A DNA stretch of 37,932 nt from contig MHOU01000012.1 of assembly GCA_001821935.1 (NCBI GenBank), forward strand, positions 16,113 through 54,044, written 5' to 3'. Shown here piece by piece: positions 16,630-24,964 of the stretch (position 1 is the first letter of the stretch; the number at the start of each line of letters is the position of its first letter). Under the pieces are notes generated by a model, which was not told the origin of the DNA, ran no database searches, and saw nothing but the letters and a program-made list of their open reading frames with translations. Position numbers and translations under genes: made by a program. This DNA is from Candidatus Staskawiczbacteria bacterium RIFCSPHIGHO2_02_FULL_43_16 (GTDB taxonomy: Bacteria > Patescibacteriota > Minisyncoccia > Minisyncoccales > Staskawiczbacteraceae).

Positions 16630-17289
16630 TTACGGCGCACTAAATCCCAGTTTTAATAGCGCCGCTTCAAGTTCTTCAACGCCTTGTTTGCTACCGTCAA
16701 ACCGAATGCTGGGGATGCCAAGTGTTTTGGCGGCATTGACATAAGGTATCAGGTCATCAATGAAAACGCAGTCGGAAAGGCTGACACCCTGTGAGCGCAC
16801 GAAAGCAGCCACATCCTCTAAAAGTCCCGGCTTCTTGCGTCCGCATTCCCCAGAGATGAATACCTCCCGAAACTTGAGGCCGTGGCTACCAATCAGATGA
16901 TAGACAAAATGGCGAACCCCCTCGGCGTCCCCATTTGACACTACCACCAACTCAAACATTTTCTGCAGTTGGCTATAGAGTTTCACCACGCCTTCGATCG
17001 TTTGAAGGTGGCGGCACCATAGAGAAAAGAACAGCGGATAAGATAATATTTTTTCAGAAACACCATGGTGTCCAATCAACTTTTCCCACAGATCACGAAC
17101 CTGGATTTTGCCAATATCAAGGTCATGGTAGTAGTCTTCATCGCTGGCTTTTGATGTGTTGGACTGGAAAATACCACTTAAATCCAAGCCAGTAATGCCA
17201 ACGCCAAGCATAATCTCTTGAACCAGGTGAGCACGGAACTTGAACGTGGCCATGATGTTGCCAACATCTGTCAGAATGTAACGAGGCAT
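16630..17289 (-). CDS. HAD-superfamily phosphatase (HAD-IA, YihX-like motif I)
   Basis: A 219 aa hydrolase with all four HAD motifs: motif I TDVGNIM (second aspartate replaced by glycine, as in the DLGNV-type YihX group), motif II VVSNGD, motif III lysine in GRKKPG, and motif IV FIDDLIPYVNAAKTLGI. Residues 15-85 form the helical cap expected of subclass IA. YihX-type enzymes dephosphorylate sugar phosphates such as glucose-1-phosphate, which would fit a sugar-nucleotide locus, but the substrate is not proven. The gene has an AAGGAGT Shine-Dalgarno, its own promoter with a perfect TTGACA -35, and its own terminator, so it is an independent unit. Confidence 0.85.
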   Translation of the reverse strand: MPRYILTDVGNIMATFKFRAHLVQEIMLGVGITGLDLSGIFQSNTSKASDEDYYHDLDIGKIQVRDLWEKLIGHHGVSEKILSYPLFFSLWCRHLQTIEGVVKLYSQLQKMFELVVVSNGDAEGVRHFVYHLIGSHGLKFREVFISGECGRKKPGLLEDVAAFVRSQGVSLSDCVFIDDLIPYVNAAKTLGIPSIRFDGSKQGVEELEAALLKLGFSAP

Positions 17290-17294
17290 TTTTT

Positions 17295-17301
17295 ACTCCT
17301 T
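17295..17301 (-). promoter_or_regulatory. Shine-Dalgarno of the HAD phosphatase gene
   Basis: AAGGAGT on the minus strand, 5 nt before the ATG at 17289; near-perfect and unlike most genes in the window. Confidence 0.75.
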
Positions 17302-17336
17302 AAAGGTTGATGGAACAAAGCCCGAGAAATATATAC

Positions 17337-17365
17337 AACATACATCTTTTAATTGCGAATGTCAA
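17337..17365 (-). promoter_or_regulatory. Sigma70-type promoter of the HAD phosphatase gene
   Basis: On the minus strand a perfect TTGACA (17360-17365), a 17-nt spacer, then TATGTT (17337-17342, 4/6). The predicted leader is about 41 nt. The -35 overlaps one arm of TGTCA-N8-TGACA, a possible small operator shared with the divergent plus-strand gene. Confidence 0.55.
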
Positions 17366-17390
17366 TATTTTCTGACATCGAAAAATGTAT

Positions 17391-17396
17391 TACAAT
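17391..17396 (+). promoter_or_regulatory. Candidate -10 of the rmlC-like operon, near-leaderless
   Basis: TACAAT (5/6) ends 11 nt before the ATG at 17408, giving a leader of about 5 nt. There is no good -35, and only AAAGA precedes the start. Confidence 0.4.
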
Positions 17397-17407
17397 TATG
17401 TAAAGAA

Positions 17408-17965
17408 ATGACCATCAAAGAACTTGCGATAAACGGCGTGTTTGAAATCCAGTTGGAAGCCAAAGAGGATTTTCGCGGTTTTTTTATGCGCACCTATGAA
17501 GATGCGGCTTTTGCAAAATATGGCCTTAATAAAAACTGGGTGCAGGAATACCACAACTTATCTTTGAAAAAAGGAACGATTCGGGGCCTGCATTTTCAGC
17601 TTCCACCCTACAGCGAAGCAAAGCTGGTGCGGTGTATTGCGGGAAGCACGCTTGACGTGTTTGTTGATTTGCGCAAGGACTCCCCCACGTTCGGAAAGTA
17701 TGGCAGCATCACTCTTTCGGCAGATAATAAAAAAATGCTGTTTATTCCTCCCGGATTCGCTCACGCCCTCTGTGCATTGGAAGATAATACGATGGTCATA
17801 TGCAAACTAGACAAAGCCTACGCGCCAGAATCAGAATGCCAAATACGGTGGAACGATTCGGATTTAAATATTGATTGGCACATTGAGAGCCAACCCATTG
17901 TTTCAGAAAAAGACGCCAACGCTACAAGTTTTAAAGAATTTACCCAAACTTATGGAGCAATATAA
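17408..17965 (+). CDS. RmlC-like NDP-4-keto-6-deoxyhexose 3,5- (or 5-) epimerase
   Basis: Cupin-type epimerase of the dTDP-4-dehydrorhamnose 3,5-epimerase family, 185 aa, full length. Family motifs: DFRGFFMRTY, the catalytic histidine in IRGLHFQLPP, VDLRKDSPTFGKY, FIPPGFAHALCALED and YAPESECQIRWND with SDLNIDW. In many bacteria this enzyme belongs to dTDP-rhamnose synthesis, but no rmlA, rmlB or rmlD is in this window. Because the locus has CDP-glucose enzymes and an RfbH relative, a CDP-sugar 5-epimerase role as in ascarylose synthesis (AscE-type) is an attractive alternative. It starts the 17.4-26 kb plus-strand cluster and overlaps the next GT2 gene by 14 nt. Confidence 0.88.
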   Translation: MTIKELAINGVFEIQLEAKEDFRGFFMRTYEDAAFAKYGLNKNWVQEYHNLSLKKGTIRGLHFQLPPYSEAKLVRCIAGSTLDVFVDLRKDSPTFGKYGSITLSADNKKMLFIPPGFAHALCALEDNTMVICKLDKAYAPESECQIRWNDSDLNIDWHIESQPIVSEKDANATSFKEFTQTYGAI

Positions 17966-18980
17966 CATTTTATTGAGCATTGCTATCCCCACTTACAACC
18001 GCGCCGACTATTTGAAGCGTTGCCTGGACCATATTGTTGTCCAATTTGGCGGTGAACAGGTGAGAAATTCGGTGGAAGTGGTTATTTCCGACAATGCCAG
18101 CCCAGACAATACCCAAGAGGTTGCCAAAGAATACCAAGCGCGATTTCCTAATATAAAATATTTCCGAAACGAAAAAAATGTCGGCTTTGACTTAAACGTC
18201 ATTAATGCCGTTGAAAAATCCACCGGTAAATATTGCTGGCACATCGGTGATGATGATTTTATTCAAAATGGCGCCTTAAAATTTGTGCTTGACTTTTTGG
18301 CAAAAAGAGAGCCAGCGTTGCTCACATTCATCTTTCATCCTTTTTTTGACGACACAAAATCCCTAACAATGGTTTCTGATATCAGTGAAAAAAACATCAA
18401 ATATGGCACATCAGCTGAAGACTTTTGGAGAAAGGAATACTGCCAAGGTACCTTGGCGCTTTTCGCTTTTAGGCGCGACTTGTGGCTGAAGGCAAAAACG
18501 GCAGTAGCAGAATATGAATTGTTTTGGGCGTATTACGAAATTATCCTTAAAATGATGCTTGGACCCAATCTAACCCTCGCATACTTAGACTACCCTGTCA
18601 TTTACATGGGGCAAGATTTTAGGTGGAACAGCGGGCCCAACACCCACGCCCCCAAAATTCAGCGGGGCGTGGCCCTCTTTACCCTCATCCGGTGGCGTAA
18701 AGTCTTACAGCGGCTTAAACAGTACGGTTACAGCGAAGAGTTCATCAACTACAAAATTAGAACCACCGTACGCGACGGCCTCATCAATAATTTATTAAGC
18801 GCCAAAACTTTCGGTCTGGATGTTTCCTTGGAAAATTTGAGAATCCTTTTACAAGAATTTTACATGCACCCCTTCCACCTTGCCATTGCCCTGCCGCTTT
18901 TTTTCATCCCAAATTCATGGCTTCGGCTGGCAAAAAACCTGAAAAATTTACGGCGTATTAAAAAGGGTAGTGGCGCTTGA
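17952..18980 (+). CDS. GT2-family glycosyltransferase
   Basis: A 342 aa GT-A transferase. The track start at 17871 is too early; the ATG at 17952 puts the family opening LLSIAIPTYNRADYLKRCLDHI at the N-terminus. Other features are VVISDNASPDNTQEVAKEY and the metal-binding acidic motif HIGDDDFI. The C-terminal 170 residues hold a WRKEYCQGTLALFAFRR segment and a hydrophobic helix near the end (FHLAIALPLFFIPNS), which may touch the membrane. It overlaps the epimerase gene by 14 nt, so they are probably co-translated. Donor and acceptor are unknown. Confidence 0.87.
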   Translation: MEQYNILLSIAIPTYNRADYLKRCLDHIVVQFGGEQVRNSVEVVISDNASPDNTQEVAKEYQARFPNIKYFRNEKNVGFDLNVINAVEKSTGKYCWHIGDDDFIQNGALKFVLDFLAKREPALLTFIFHPFFDDTKSLTMVSDISEKNIKYGTSAEDFWRKEYCQGTLALFAFRRDLWLKAKTAVAEYELFWAYYEIILKMMLGPNLTLAYLDYPVIYMGQDFRWNSGPNTHAPKIQRGVALFTLIRWRKVLQRLKQYGYSEEFINYKIRTTVRDGLINNLLSAKTFGLDVSLENLRILLQEFYMHPFHLAIALPLFFIPNSWLRLAKNLKNLRRIKKGSGA

Positions 18981-19005
18981 ACTCAACCGCAATTTGATGT
19001 ATTAT
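18977..19005 (+). promoter_or_regulatory. Promoter of the UDP-xylose-synthase-like/ugd operon
   Basis: TTGAAC, 17-nt spacer, TATTAT (5/6). The -10 ends 13 nt before the ATG at 19019, predicting a leader of about 7 nt. The -35 overlaps the stop of the upstream GT2 gene. Confidence 0.6.
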
Positions 19006-19018
19006 TTATTGATAAAAG

Positions 19019-20083
19019 ATGGACACCATCATCAGCCAAGATGTTGAAAATATCGCCAGCCGAATCAAAGATGATGCGGCGATTTTAGAAGGAAAAAATA
19101 TCTTGGTAACAGGGGGCAGCGGCTTTTTAGGGGGATATTTTTTAGACGTTATCGCCTTCTTCAACGAACATCATTTTACCGAGCCCTGCAAGATTATTTG
19201 TCTTGATAATTTAATCGTGGGTGACCAAAAAAGAATGGCCGGACTTTTGGAAAAAGACTATTTTGAATTTATCAAGCACGATATTTCAAAGCCTTTTTCC
19301 TACGATGGCCCGATAGATTTTATTGTCCACGCGGCTTCCGTTGCGTCACCTACCTATTATCGGCAGTATCCGTTGGAAACGATTGATGCCAATGTGCTAG
19401 GAACCCGCTATTTACTTGAATTGGCCAAGGAGAAAAAAACCCGGAGCTTCCTTTTTATGAGCACTTCTGAAACCTATGGCGACCCAAGCCCAGAGAACAT
19501 TCCCACACCCGAAACGTACCGCGGAAATGTATCATTCACCGGTCCGCGTGCCTGTTATGATGAATCAAAAAGATTAGGCGAAACGCTATGCATGGCCTTC
19601 TGGCAACAATATGGCCTGCCCGTTAAAATCGCCCGGCCATTTAATTTTTATGGGCCGGGATTACGATTAGACGATAAACGGGTCTTGCCTGATTTTGTAA
19701 ATAACGTTCTGCACAACAAACCGATTGTAATACACTCTGACGGTAAGGCCACCCGAACCTTCTGCTACATTTCCGACGCAATAGCCGGCCTGTTTAAAAT
19801 ACTACTATCGGATTTTAATGGCGAGGCGTTTAACGTAGGGAACGACACTCAAGGAGAAATTTCCATGCTGGACCTGGCAAAAATGGTCCAAGATATCTCC
19901 GGAAAAAATGTTGGAATACTTCACAAAGCTTCTCTGGATAAAAACTACGTGACCGACAATCCGCAAAGGCGCGCCCCCGATCTTTCTAAAATTCGCCGGA
20001 TGCTTAACTATCAACCGAGTATCGACCTAAAAACCGGGCTCCAAAAAAGCATCGCCTGGTATAAAGATAACTACCACTTGTAA
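19019..20083 (+). CDS. UDP-glucuronate decarboxylase (UDP-xylose synthase)-like SDR
   Basis: NAD-dependent SDR of 354 aa. After about 25 extra N-terminal residues comes GKNILVTGGSGFLGGYFLD. The segment VHAASVASPTYYRQYPLETI, the STSETYGD active-site serine/threonine region and especially GPRACYDESKRLGET (intact YxxxK) match UDP-glucuronate decarboxylases, as do ARPFNFYGPGLRLDDKRVLPDFV and RTFCYISDAI. It directly precedes UDP-glucose dehydrogenase with TAATG overlap, so the pair would make UDP-glucuronate and then UDP-xylose. Related CDP-sugar reductases share much of this sequence, so exact specificity is not certain. Confidence 0.85.
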   Translation: MDTIISQDVENIASRIKDDAAILEGKNILVTGGSGFLGGYFLDVIAFFNEHHFTEPCKIICLDNLIVGDQKRMAGLLEKDYFEFIKHDISKPFSYDGPIDFIVHAASVASPTYYRQYPLETIDANVLGTRYLLELAKEKKTRSFLFMSTSETYGDPSPENIPTPETYRGNVSFTGPRACYDESKRLGETLCMAFWQQYGLPVKIARPFNFYGPGLRLDDKRVLPDFVNNVLHNKPIVIHSDGKATRTFCYISDAIAGLFKILLSDFNGEAFNVGNDTQGEISMLDLAKMVQDISGKNVGILHKASLDKNYVTDNPQRRAPDLSKIRRMLNYQPSIDLKTGLQKSIAWYKDNYHL

Positions 20084-21462
20084 TGAAAATTTCTATCATT
20101 GGCACAGGGTATGTGGGACTGGTCACAGGAGTGGGTCTGGCCTCAAAAGGACACCAGGTGGTTTGCGTTGACGTTGATAGTGAAAAAATAAAAAAAATCA
20201 ACGCGGGCCAAAGCCCCATCCATGAAAAAGGATTAGAGGCGTTGCTGAAAAAAGCTTTGGCAAAAAAGCTCTTTTCTGCCACCGCTGACTTAGCTTTTGG
20301 GGTGCAACAAAGCGCCGTAACGTTTATTGCCGTTCCCACCCCCAGTAAAAAAAATAATGACATTGACTTGTCGTATGTGAAAAAAGTTTCCCAGGACATT
20401 GGATTAGCTCTCGCAAACAAAAAGGAATATCATGTGGTAGCGGTAAAAAGCACCGTCACTCCTGAAACAACACTCAAGATAGTACTGCCATTGCTTGAGC
20501 AGTATTCCAAGAAAAGAGCCGGCACTGAATTTGGCCTGTGCATGAATCCGGAATTCTTACGGGAAGGAAGCGCCGTTGATGATTTTACTAATCCCGACCG
20601 GATTGTCATCGGCCAATTAGATGCAAAGAGCGGCGATGCCTTGGTTGATATTTACAAAAAATTTAAAACGGATTTGGTGCGCACATCTTTAAATAACGCT
20701 GAAATGATAAAATATGCCAACAACGCATTGCTGAGCACCCTCATTTCTTTTTCCAATGAAATTGCCAATATCGCTGAAAAAATTCCGGGAGCTAACGCCT
20801 TTGAGATATTAGAAGGAGTGCATTTAGACAAACGACTCAACCCCATTCATAGCGGCGCTCGAATCAACCCGGAAGTATTAAGCTATATTTATCCGGGCTG
20901 CGGATTCGGCGGCAGCTGTTTTCCCAAGGACGTAAAAGCCTTGGCCGCTTTTGCAAAAAAGAAAAAATACCAGGCTCCGCTTTTGGCCGCCGTCTTAGAC
21001 ATTAATAAGCGCCAGCCCTTGCGCATGCTGGATTTAGCCGAACAAAAAATCGGCAGCTTAAAAAACAAGCATATTGCCGTTTTGGGTTTGGCCTTTAAAC
21101 CGGAAACCGATGATACCCGAGAATCTGCTGCTATCCCCATTATCAAAGAGCTAATTGCCAGGAAGGCCAAGGTGTTTGCCTATGACCCGGTGGTTAACGT
21201 AAACAGCAAAAATTCCCACTTTAAAAGTCTGGCTATTGAACTGCCAGGTTCTCTCCATGAAACCGTGAAAAACAAACATGCCTGCCTCATTGTCACCAAC
21301 TGGAAGGAATTTGAAAAGTTAACGCCAGAATTCATCCAAAAAGAAATGGCTAACCACTTATTCATAGATGGCCGAGGCTTTTTTAGGGGTAAACAGAATG
21401 AAGAAATCAACTACCTGGGAATCGGGTTGGGCAAGGATAAAAAATCTACCCACCTTTCGTAA
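20083..21462 (+). CDS. ugd: UDP-glucose 6-dehydrogenase
   Basis: Oxidises UDP-glucose to UDP-glucuronate with two NAD+. The 459 aa product has the N-terminal Rossmann GTGYVGLVTGVGLA, the central helix EMIKYANNALLSTLISFSNEI, the catalytic cysteine in YPGCGFGGSCFPKDVKAL, and the C-terminal UDP-binding half with LGLAFKPETDDTRESAAIPI. A sugar dehydrogenase acting on other NDP-sugars is possible, but the neighbour resembling UDP-xylose synthase favours Ugd. It overlaps the upstream gene by 1 nt and is followed after 13 nt by an aminotransferase. Confidence 0.94.
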   Translation: MKISIIGTGYVGLVTGVGLASKGHQVVCVDVDSEKIKKINAGQSPIHEKGLEALLKKALAKKLFSATADLAFGVQQSAVTFIAVPTPSKKNNDIDLSYVKKVSQDIGLALANKKEYHVVAVKSTVTPETTLKIVLPLLEQYSKKRAGTEFGLCMNPEFLREGSAVDDFTNPDRIVIGQLDAKSGDALVDIYKKFKTDLVRTSLNNAEMIKYANNALLSTLISFSNEIANIAEKIPGANAFEILEGVHLDKRLNPIHSGARINPEVLSYIYPGCGFGGSCFPKDVKALAAFAKKKKYQAPLLAAVLDINKRQPLRMLDLAEQKIGSLKNKHIAVLGLAFKPETDDTRESAAIPIIKELIARKAKVFAYDPVVNVNSKNSHFKSLAIELPGSLHETVKNKHACLIVTNWKEFEKLTPEFIQKEMANHLFIDGRGFFRGKQNEEINYLGIGLGKDKKSTHLS

Positions 21463-21475
21463 TTCAAAGTAACCT

Positions 21476-22648
21476 ATGAAATCTTTTTCAGATATTGCAG
21501 AACATATGGAGGGCAAGCCGACGTTCAAAAGCGCCAAGAAGGCAAAAGCGCTGGAAAGTCTTGGTAAACGCATTATCCACTTTGAAATTGGCGATCCGGA
21601 GTTTGCCACGCCACCCCATATTATAGAAGCCGCTTACGGAGCCATGAAAAGCGGCCAAACCCACTACGCCGACTCCATGGGCCTGCCTGATTTGAGAAAA
21701 GCTATCCAAACCTACAATCAGGCCTCACGGGGATTCAAGCCTAATATTGATCAAGTACTGGTGACCCCGGGCGCTAACATTATCTTGTACCTTGCCATTT
21801 TAAGCCTGGTGAATCCAGGAGAAGAAGTTATCATCCCAGACCCCGGGTTTGCCACTTTCCACCAAATCATTAAATTATGCAAAGCTAAAACTGTCCGGGT
21901 TCCCCTGCGAGAAAAAAATAATTTCAGCATGTCGGCCCAAGACCTGGAAAAAGCTATTACTAAAAAAACACGACTCATTGTGGTAAACTCCCCCAGCAAC
22001 CCCACGGGCGCAATAATGCAAAAGCAAGAATTAGATGAGCTTTACCGCGTTGCTGAAAAACACCACGTCTACCTTTTGCTCGACGAGATTTATTCAAGAA
22101 TTATCAATGGCCAACATGCCTTCTACAGCCCTTCTGCAAATGACAAATGCCTGCACAGCTGCATTGTCGTCAATGGATTCAGCAAAGCCTTTGCCATGAC
22201 CGGCTGGAGACTGGGATTTGCCATTGGCCCCAAAAACGTGATTGAAAAAATGGGCATGCTGGGAGAAACGCTCTATTCGTGCGTGCCGCCCTTTATCCAG
22301 TACGCGGGAATCGCCGCCTTGCAAGGAGACCAATCAAAGGTGAATGCCATGATGGCTCAAGACCAAAAAAAGCGCAATCTGCTGATTGAAGGCCTTAACG
22401 CCATTCCGAGGATTTCCTGCCTAAAAAATGAGGGGGCCTTCTATATTTTTGCCAACATAAAAAAAACCGGCATGAGCAGCCAACAGTTTTCCGATGTGAT
22501 GCTCAAGAAAGCGGGTGTTGCTTTGTTGCCGGGGACAGACTTTGGCAAACACGGCGAAGGATATGTCAGGATCGCTTACGCCGCTGTCAATATTGATACT
22601 ATTAAAAAAGGGCTTGCCAACATGGAAAAAGCCCTTAAAAACCTATGA
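21476..22648 (+). CDS. Class I/II PLP aminotransferase (aspartate aminotransferase-like)
   Basis: A 390 aa fold-type I aminotransferase: GDPEFATPPHIIEAA, YADSMGLPDLRKAI, VTPGANIILYLAIL, NSPSNPTGAIM, the PLP aspartate/tyrosine segment LLLDEIYSRI, and the Schiff-base lysine in NGFSKAFAMTGWRLGFAIG. C-terminal GEGYVRIAYA carries the carboxylate-binding arginine. It most resembles amino-acid aminotransferases of the AspC/YbdL group, not sugar aminotransferases. In a sugar cluster it might regenerate glutamate for the PLP sugar enzymes or make an amino acid substituent; this is speculation. It overlaps the RfbH-like gene by 4 nt. Confidence 0.88.
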   Translation: MKSFSDIAEHMEGKPTFKSAKKAKALESLGKRIIHFEIGDPEFATPPHIIEAAYGAMKSGQTHYADSMGLPDLRKAIQTYNQASRGFKPNIDQVLVTPGANIILYLAILSLVNPGEEVIIPDPGFATFHQIIKLCKAKTVRVPLREKNNFSMSAQDLEKAITKKTRLIVVNSPSNPTGAIMQKQELDELYRVAEKHHVYLLLDEIYSRIINGQHAFYSPSANDKCLHSCIVVNGFSKAFAMTGWRLGFAIGPKNVIEKMGMLGETLYSCVPPFIQYAGIAALQGDQSKVNAMMAQDQKKRNLLIEGLNAIPRISCLKNEGAFYIFANIKKTGMSSQQFSDVMLKKAGVALLPGTDFGKHGEGYVRIAYAAVNIDTIKKGLANMEKALKNL

Positions 22649-23958
22649 GCGAAGAAAGCATACGGAAAGAAATATTTAAAAAAGTTGAGGAATTTCACCG
22701 ATCGAAAAAACCGCGCCCTTTTGTGCCTGGCAAAACGCCGGTACCTTACGGAGGCAGGGTGTATGATGAGAAAGAAATGGTCGGCTTGGTTGATGCTTCG
22801 CTTGATTTTTATCTGACAGCGGGCAGATTCGCCAAAAAATTTCAAGAGGAATTTTCCAAATTTCTGGGAGTTAAGCACTGCGTTTTGACTAATTCCGGAT
22901 CATCGGCAAATTTACTGGCCGTCACCGCTTTAACTTCTCAAAAACTTGGGAAAAGGAGGCTCGTACCGGGCGATGAAATCATTACCGTGGCCGCCGGCTT
23001 CCCGACTACCCTAAACCCCATTATACAAAATGGATTGGTACCGGTGTTTGTTGATGTGGAGTTAGGAAACTACAATATTGACATTGTCAAACTCAAAAAA
23101 GCCATTACTAAAAGGACCAGAGCTATTTTCATCGCCCATACTTTGGGAAACCCGTTTAATCTTGATGAAATTTTAAAACTCAAAAAAAAGCACAAGCTAT
23201 GGCTGATTGAGGACTGCTGTGATGCCTTAGGGGCAAAGTATCAGGGCAAATACGTGGGAACATTCGGCGACATGGGCACCTGCAGTTTTTACCCGGGCCA
23301 CCAAATTACCATGGGTGAAGGCGGAACGGTCACTACCAACAATCCCCTGCTGTACACTATCCTTGTTTCCCTGAAAGATTGGGGAAGGGACTTTATCAAC
23401 GACCCCAAAAAAAATACTGAAAAAAAGCGCTTCTCCTATAAATTCGGCAAGCTACCGTTTGGCTATGACCACCGGTACGTTTATTCGCACATCGGCTACA
23501 ACTTAAACGTTACCGATATGCAGCCGGCTATTGGTTTAGCCCAATTGAAAAAACTGCCTGCCTTCATGCAAGCCAGAAAAAAAAATGCCGCCCGATTGCA
23601 AAAATTCCTTGCAAATTACGAACCTTATTTAATGCTCCCAACAGTGTTGCCAAAATCTGCCCCATGCTGGTGGGCGCTGCCTCTCTTGGTAAAAAAGAAC
23701 CCCCACTTTACCAGAAATGACATGGTGCTTTACTTAGAAAAAAATCTCATTGCTACCCGCCCCTTGTTTGGGGGAAACTTGCTCAAACAGCCCGCCTACG
23801 GACACATTAAGCATCGTGTTGCCGGATCGTTAGAAAACAGCGATACGGTCATGCATTCGGTATTCATGGTGGGAGTATACCCGGGAATAAAAGAGGCGCA
23901 AATGCAACACATCATCAATACCCTTAAGAGATTCTTTTATGCGCATCGGATTTTATAG
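22645..23958 (+). CDS. RfbH/E1-like PLP dehydratase lacking the [2Fe-2S] cysteines
   Basis: A 437 aa DegT-superfamily enzyme of the RfbH (CDP-6-deoxy-4-hexulose-3-dehydrase, E1) branch: GKTPVPYGGRVYDEKEM, TNSGSSANLLAVTAL, IEDCCDALGAKY, the histidine in place of the PLP lysine (FYPGHQITMGEGG, His219), and LPFGYDHRYVYSHIGYNL. E1 carries a cluster ligated by four cysteines spaced C-x57-C-x1-C-x7-C. Here Cys192 is kept but the following positions read GRDFINDPKKNTEKKRF, with F250, N252 and a glutamate instead of cysteines. It therefore should not bind the cluster. It may work like ColD, a cluster-free PLP/PMP 3-dehydratase. No E3 reductase gene is visible. It overlaps the GT10 gene by 20 nt. Confidence 0.9.
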   Translation: MSEESIRKEIFKKVEEFHRSKKPRPFVPGKTPVPYGGRVYDEKEMVGLVDASLDFYLTAGRFAKKFQEEFSKFLGVKHCVLTNSGSSANLLAVTALTSQKLGKRRLVPGDEIITVAAGFPTTLNPIIQNGLVPVFVDVELGNYNIDIVKLKKAITKRTRAIFIAHTLGNPFNLDEILKLKKKHKLWLIEDCCDALGAKYQGKYVGTFGDMGTCSFYPGHQITMGEGGTVTTNNPLLYTILVSLKDWGRDFINDPKKNTEKKRFSYKFGKLPFGYDHRYVYSHIGYNLNVTDMQPAIGLAQLKKLPAFMQARKKNAARLQKFLANYEPYLMLPTVLPKSAPCWWALPLLVKKNPHFTRNDMVLYLEKNLIATRPLFGGNLLKQPAYGHIKHRVAGSLENSDTVMHSVFMVGVYPGIKEAQMQHIINTLKRFFYAHRIL

Positions 23959-24964
23959 CAGTTATTCCGTTTATAATAAAAACCGGATGTTTTTAGACCC
24001 AAGCTCCCCTATCGGGGACAATTTAATGTACCCGTTTTTTTATTTGGGCAAACAGCTGGAAAAAATGGGCCATTCGGCTGCTACCATTGACACCGATGAT
24101 TTAAAAAATTTTGACACGGTTGTTTTTTTGGAATTTCCAACATTTAAAAATAAGTACTTTAAGCACTTGGTAAAAAATAAATTTGAAAAATTATATTTAA
24201 TGGTTATGGAGTCTCCCATTGTAAGACCAAATAACCTGGATCTTAAAAATCATGTGTATTTTAAAAAAATTTTCACCTGGCAGGATAATCTGGTAGACAA
24301 CAAAAAGTACTTTAGAATCAATTATGCTCACGGTCTGCCTGCCCACTATCGGGTTGATACCGATAAGAAAGAGAAACTTTGCGCACTTATAGCTTCAAAC
24401 AAGGGTGGACATGCTCCGGGGGAATTATATTCGGAAAGAAGGAGAGCTATTCGTTGGTTTGAGGCCAATCATCCCGAAGATTTTGACCTCTACGGGAAAA
24501 ACTGGGACAGATTCAATTTTAGCGATATTCTTTTAGGGGTCAATCTGGCTCGGTTGAACCGATTAACGTTTTTAACTAAATTATTGGCCCCTCATTATCC
24601 ATCATACCGAGGCCAGGTTATATCAAAAAAAACCACCTATCAAAATTACAAATTTTCCCTTTGTTATGAAAACGTAAGTGGATTCCCGGGATATATTACC
24701 GAAAAAATCATGGATGGTTTTTTGGGTGGCACCATTCCCATTTACCTTGGTGCCCCTAACATTACCGACCACATTCCCAAAGAAACTTTCATTGATAAAA
24801 GAGATTTTAAAACGTATGGAGAACTTTATCACTACATTAAGCATATGCCCGAAATTGAATACCAAAATTATCTTGGTGCTATTAAAAACTTTTTAGAAGG
24901 GCCGAATGCTTATCCTTTCAGCGCCGAATGTTTTGCCAACACTATTATTAAAGAAATCACATGA
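23939..24964 (+). CDS. GT10-family alpha-1,3/4-fucosyltransferase
   Basis: Transfers L-fucose from GDP-fucose. The 341 aa product has the GT10 nucleotide-binding signature FSLCYENVSGFPGYITEKIM followed by DGFLGGTIPIYLGAP and PKETFIDKRDF, which is the best-conserved block of the family. The N-terminal half (DTVVFLEFPTFKNKYF, VMESPIVRPNNLD) also fits a GT10/FucT domain. There is no membrane anchor or heptad-repeat tail. The donor can be made locally by gmd and fcl, which lie just beyond the next gene on the other strand. It overlaps both neighbours (20 nt upstream, 4 nt downstream). Acceptor and linkage are unknown. Confidence 0.88.
   Translation: MRIGFYSSYSVYNKNRMFLDPSSPIGDNLMYPFFYLGKQLEKMGHSAATIDTDDLKNFDTVVFLEFPTFKNKYFKHLVKNKFEKLYLMVMESPIVRPNNLDLKNHVYFKKIFTWQDNLVDNKKYFRINYAHGLPAHYRVDTDKKEKLCALIASNKGGHAPGELYSERRRAIRWFEANHPEDFDLYGKNWDRFNFSDILLGVNLARLNRLTFLTKLLAPHYPSYRGQVISKKTTYQNYKFSLCYENVSGFPGYITEKIMDGFLGGTIPIYLGAPNITDHIPKETFIDKRDFKTYGELYHYIKHMPEIEYQNYLGAIKNFLEGPNAYPFSAECFANTIIKEIT

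Noticed and set aside
17360-17377. TGTCA-N8-TGACA as a dedicated operator
   Set aside because: Arms of only 5 bp, and one arm is largely explained by the TTGACA -35 box, so chance is likely; mentioned only with the promoter.
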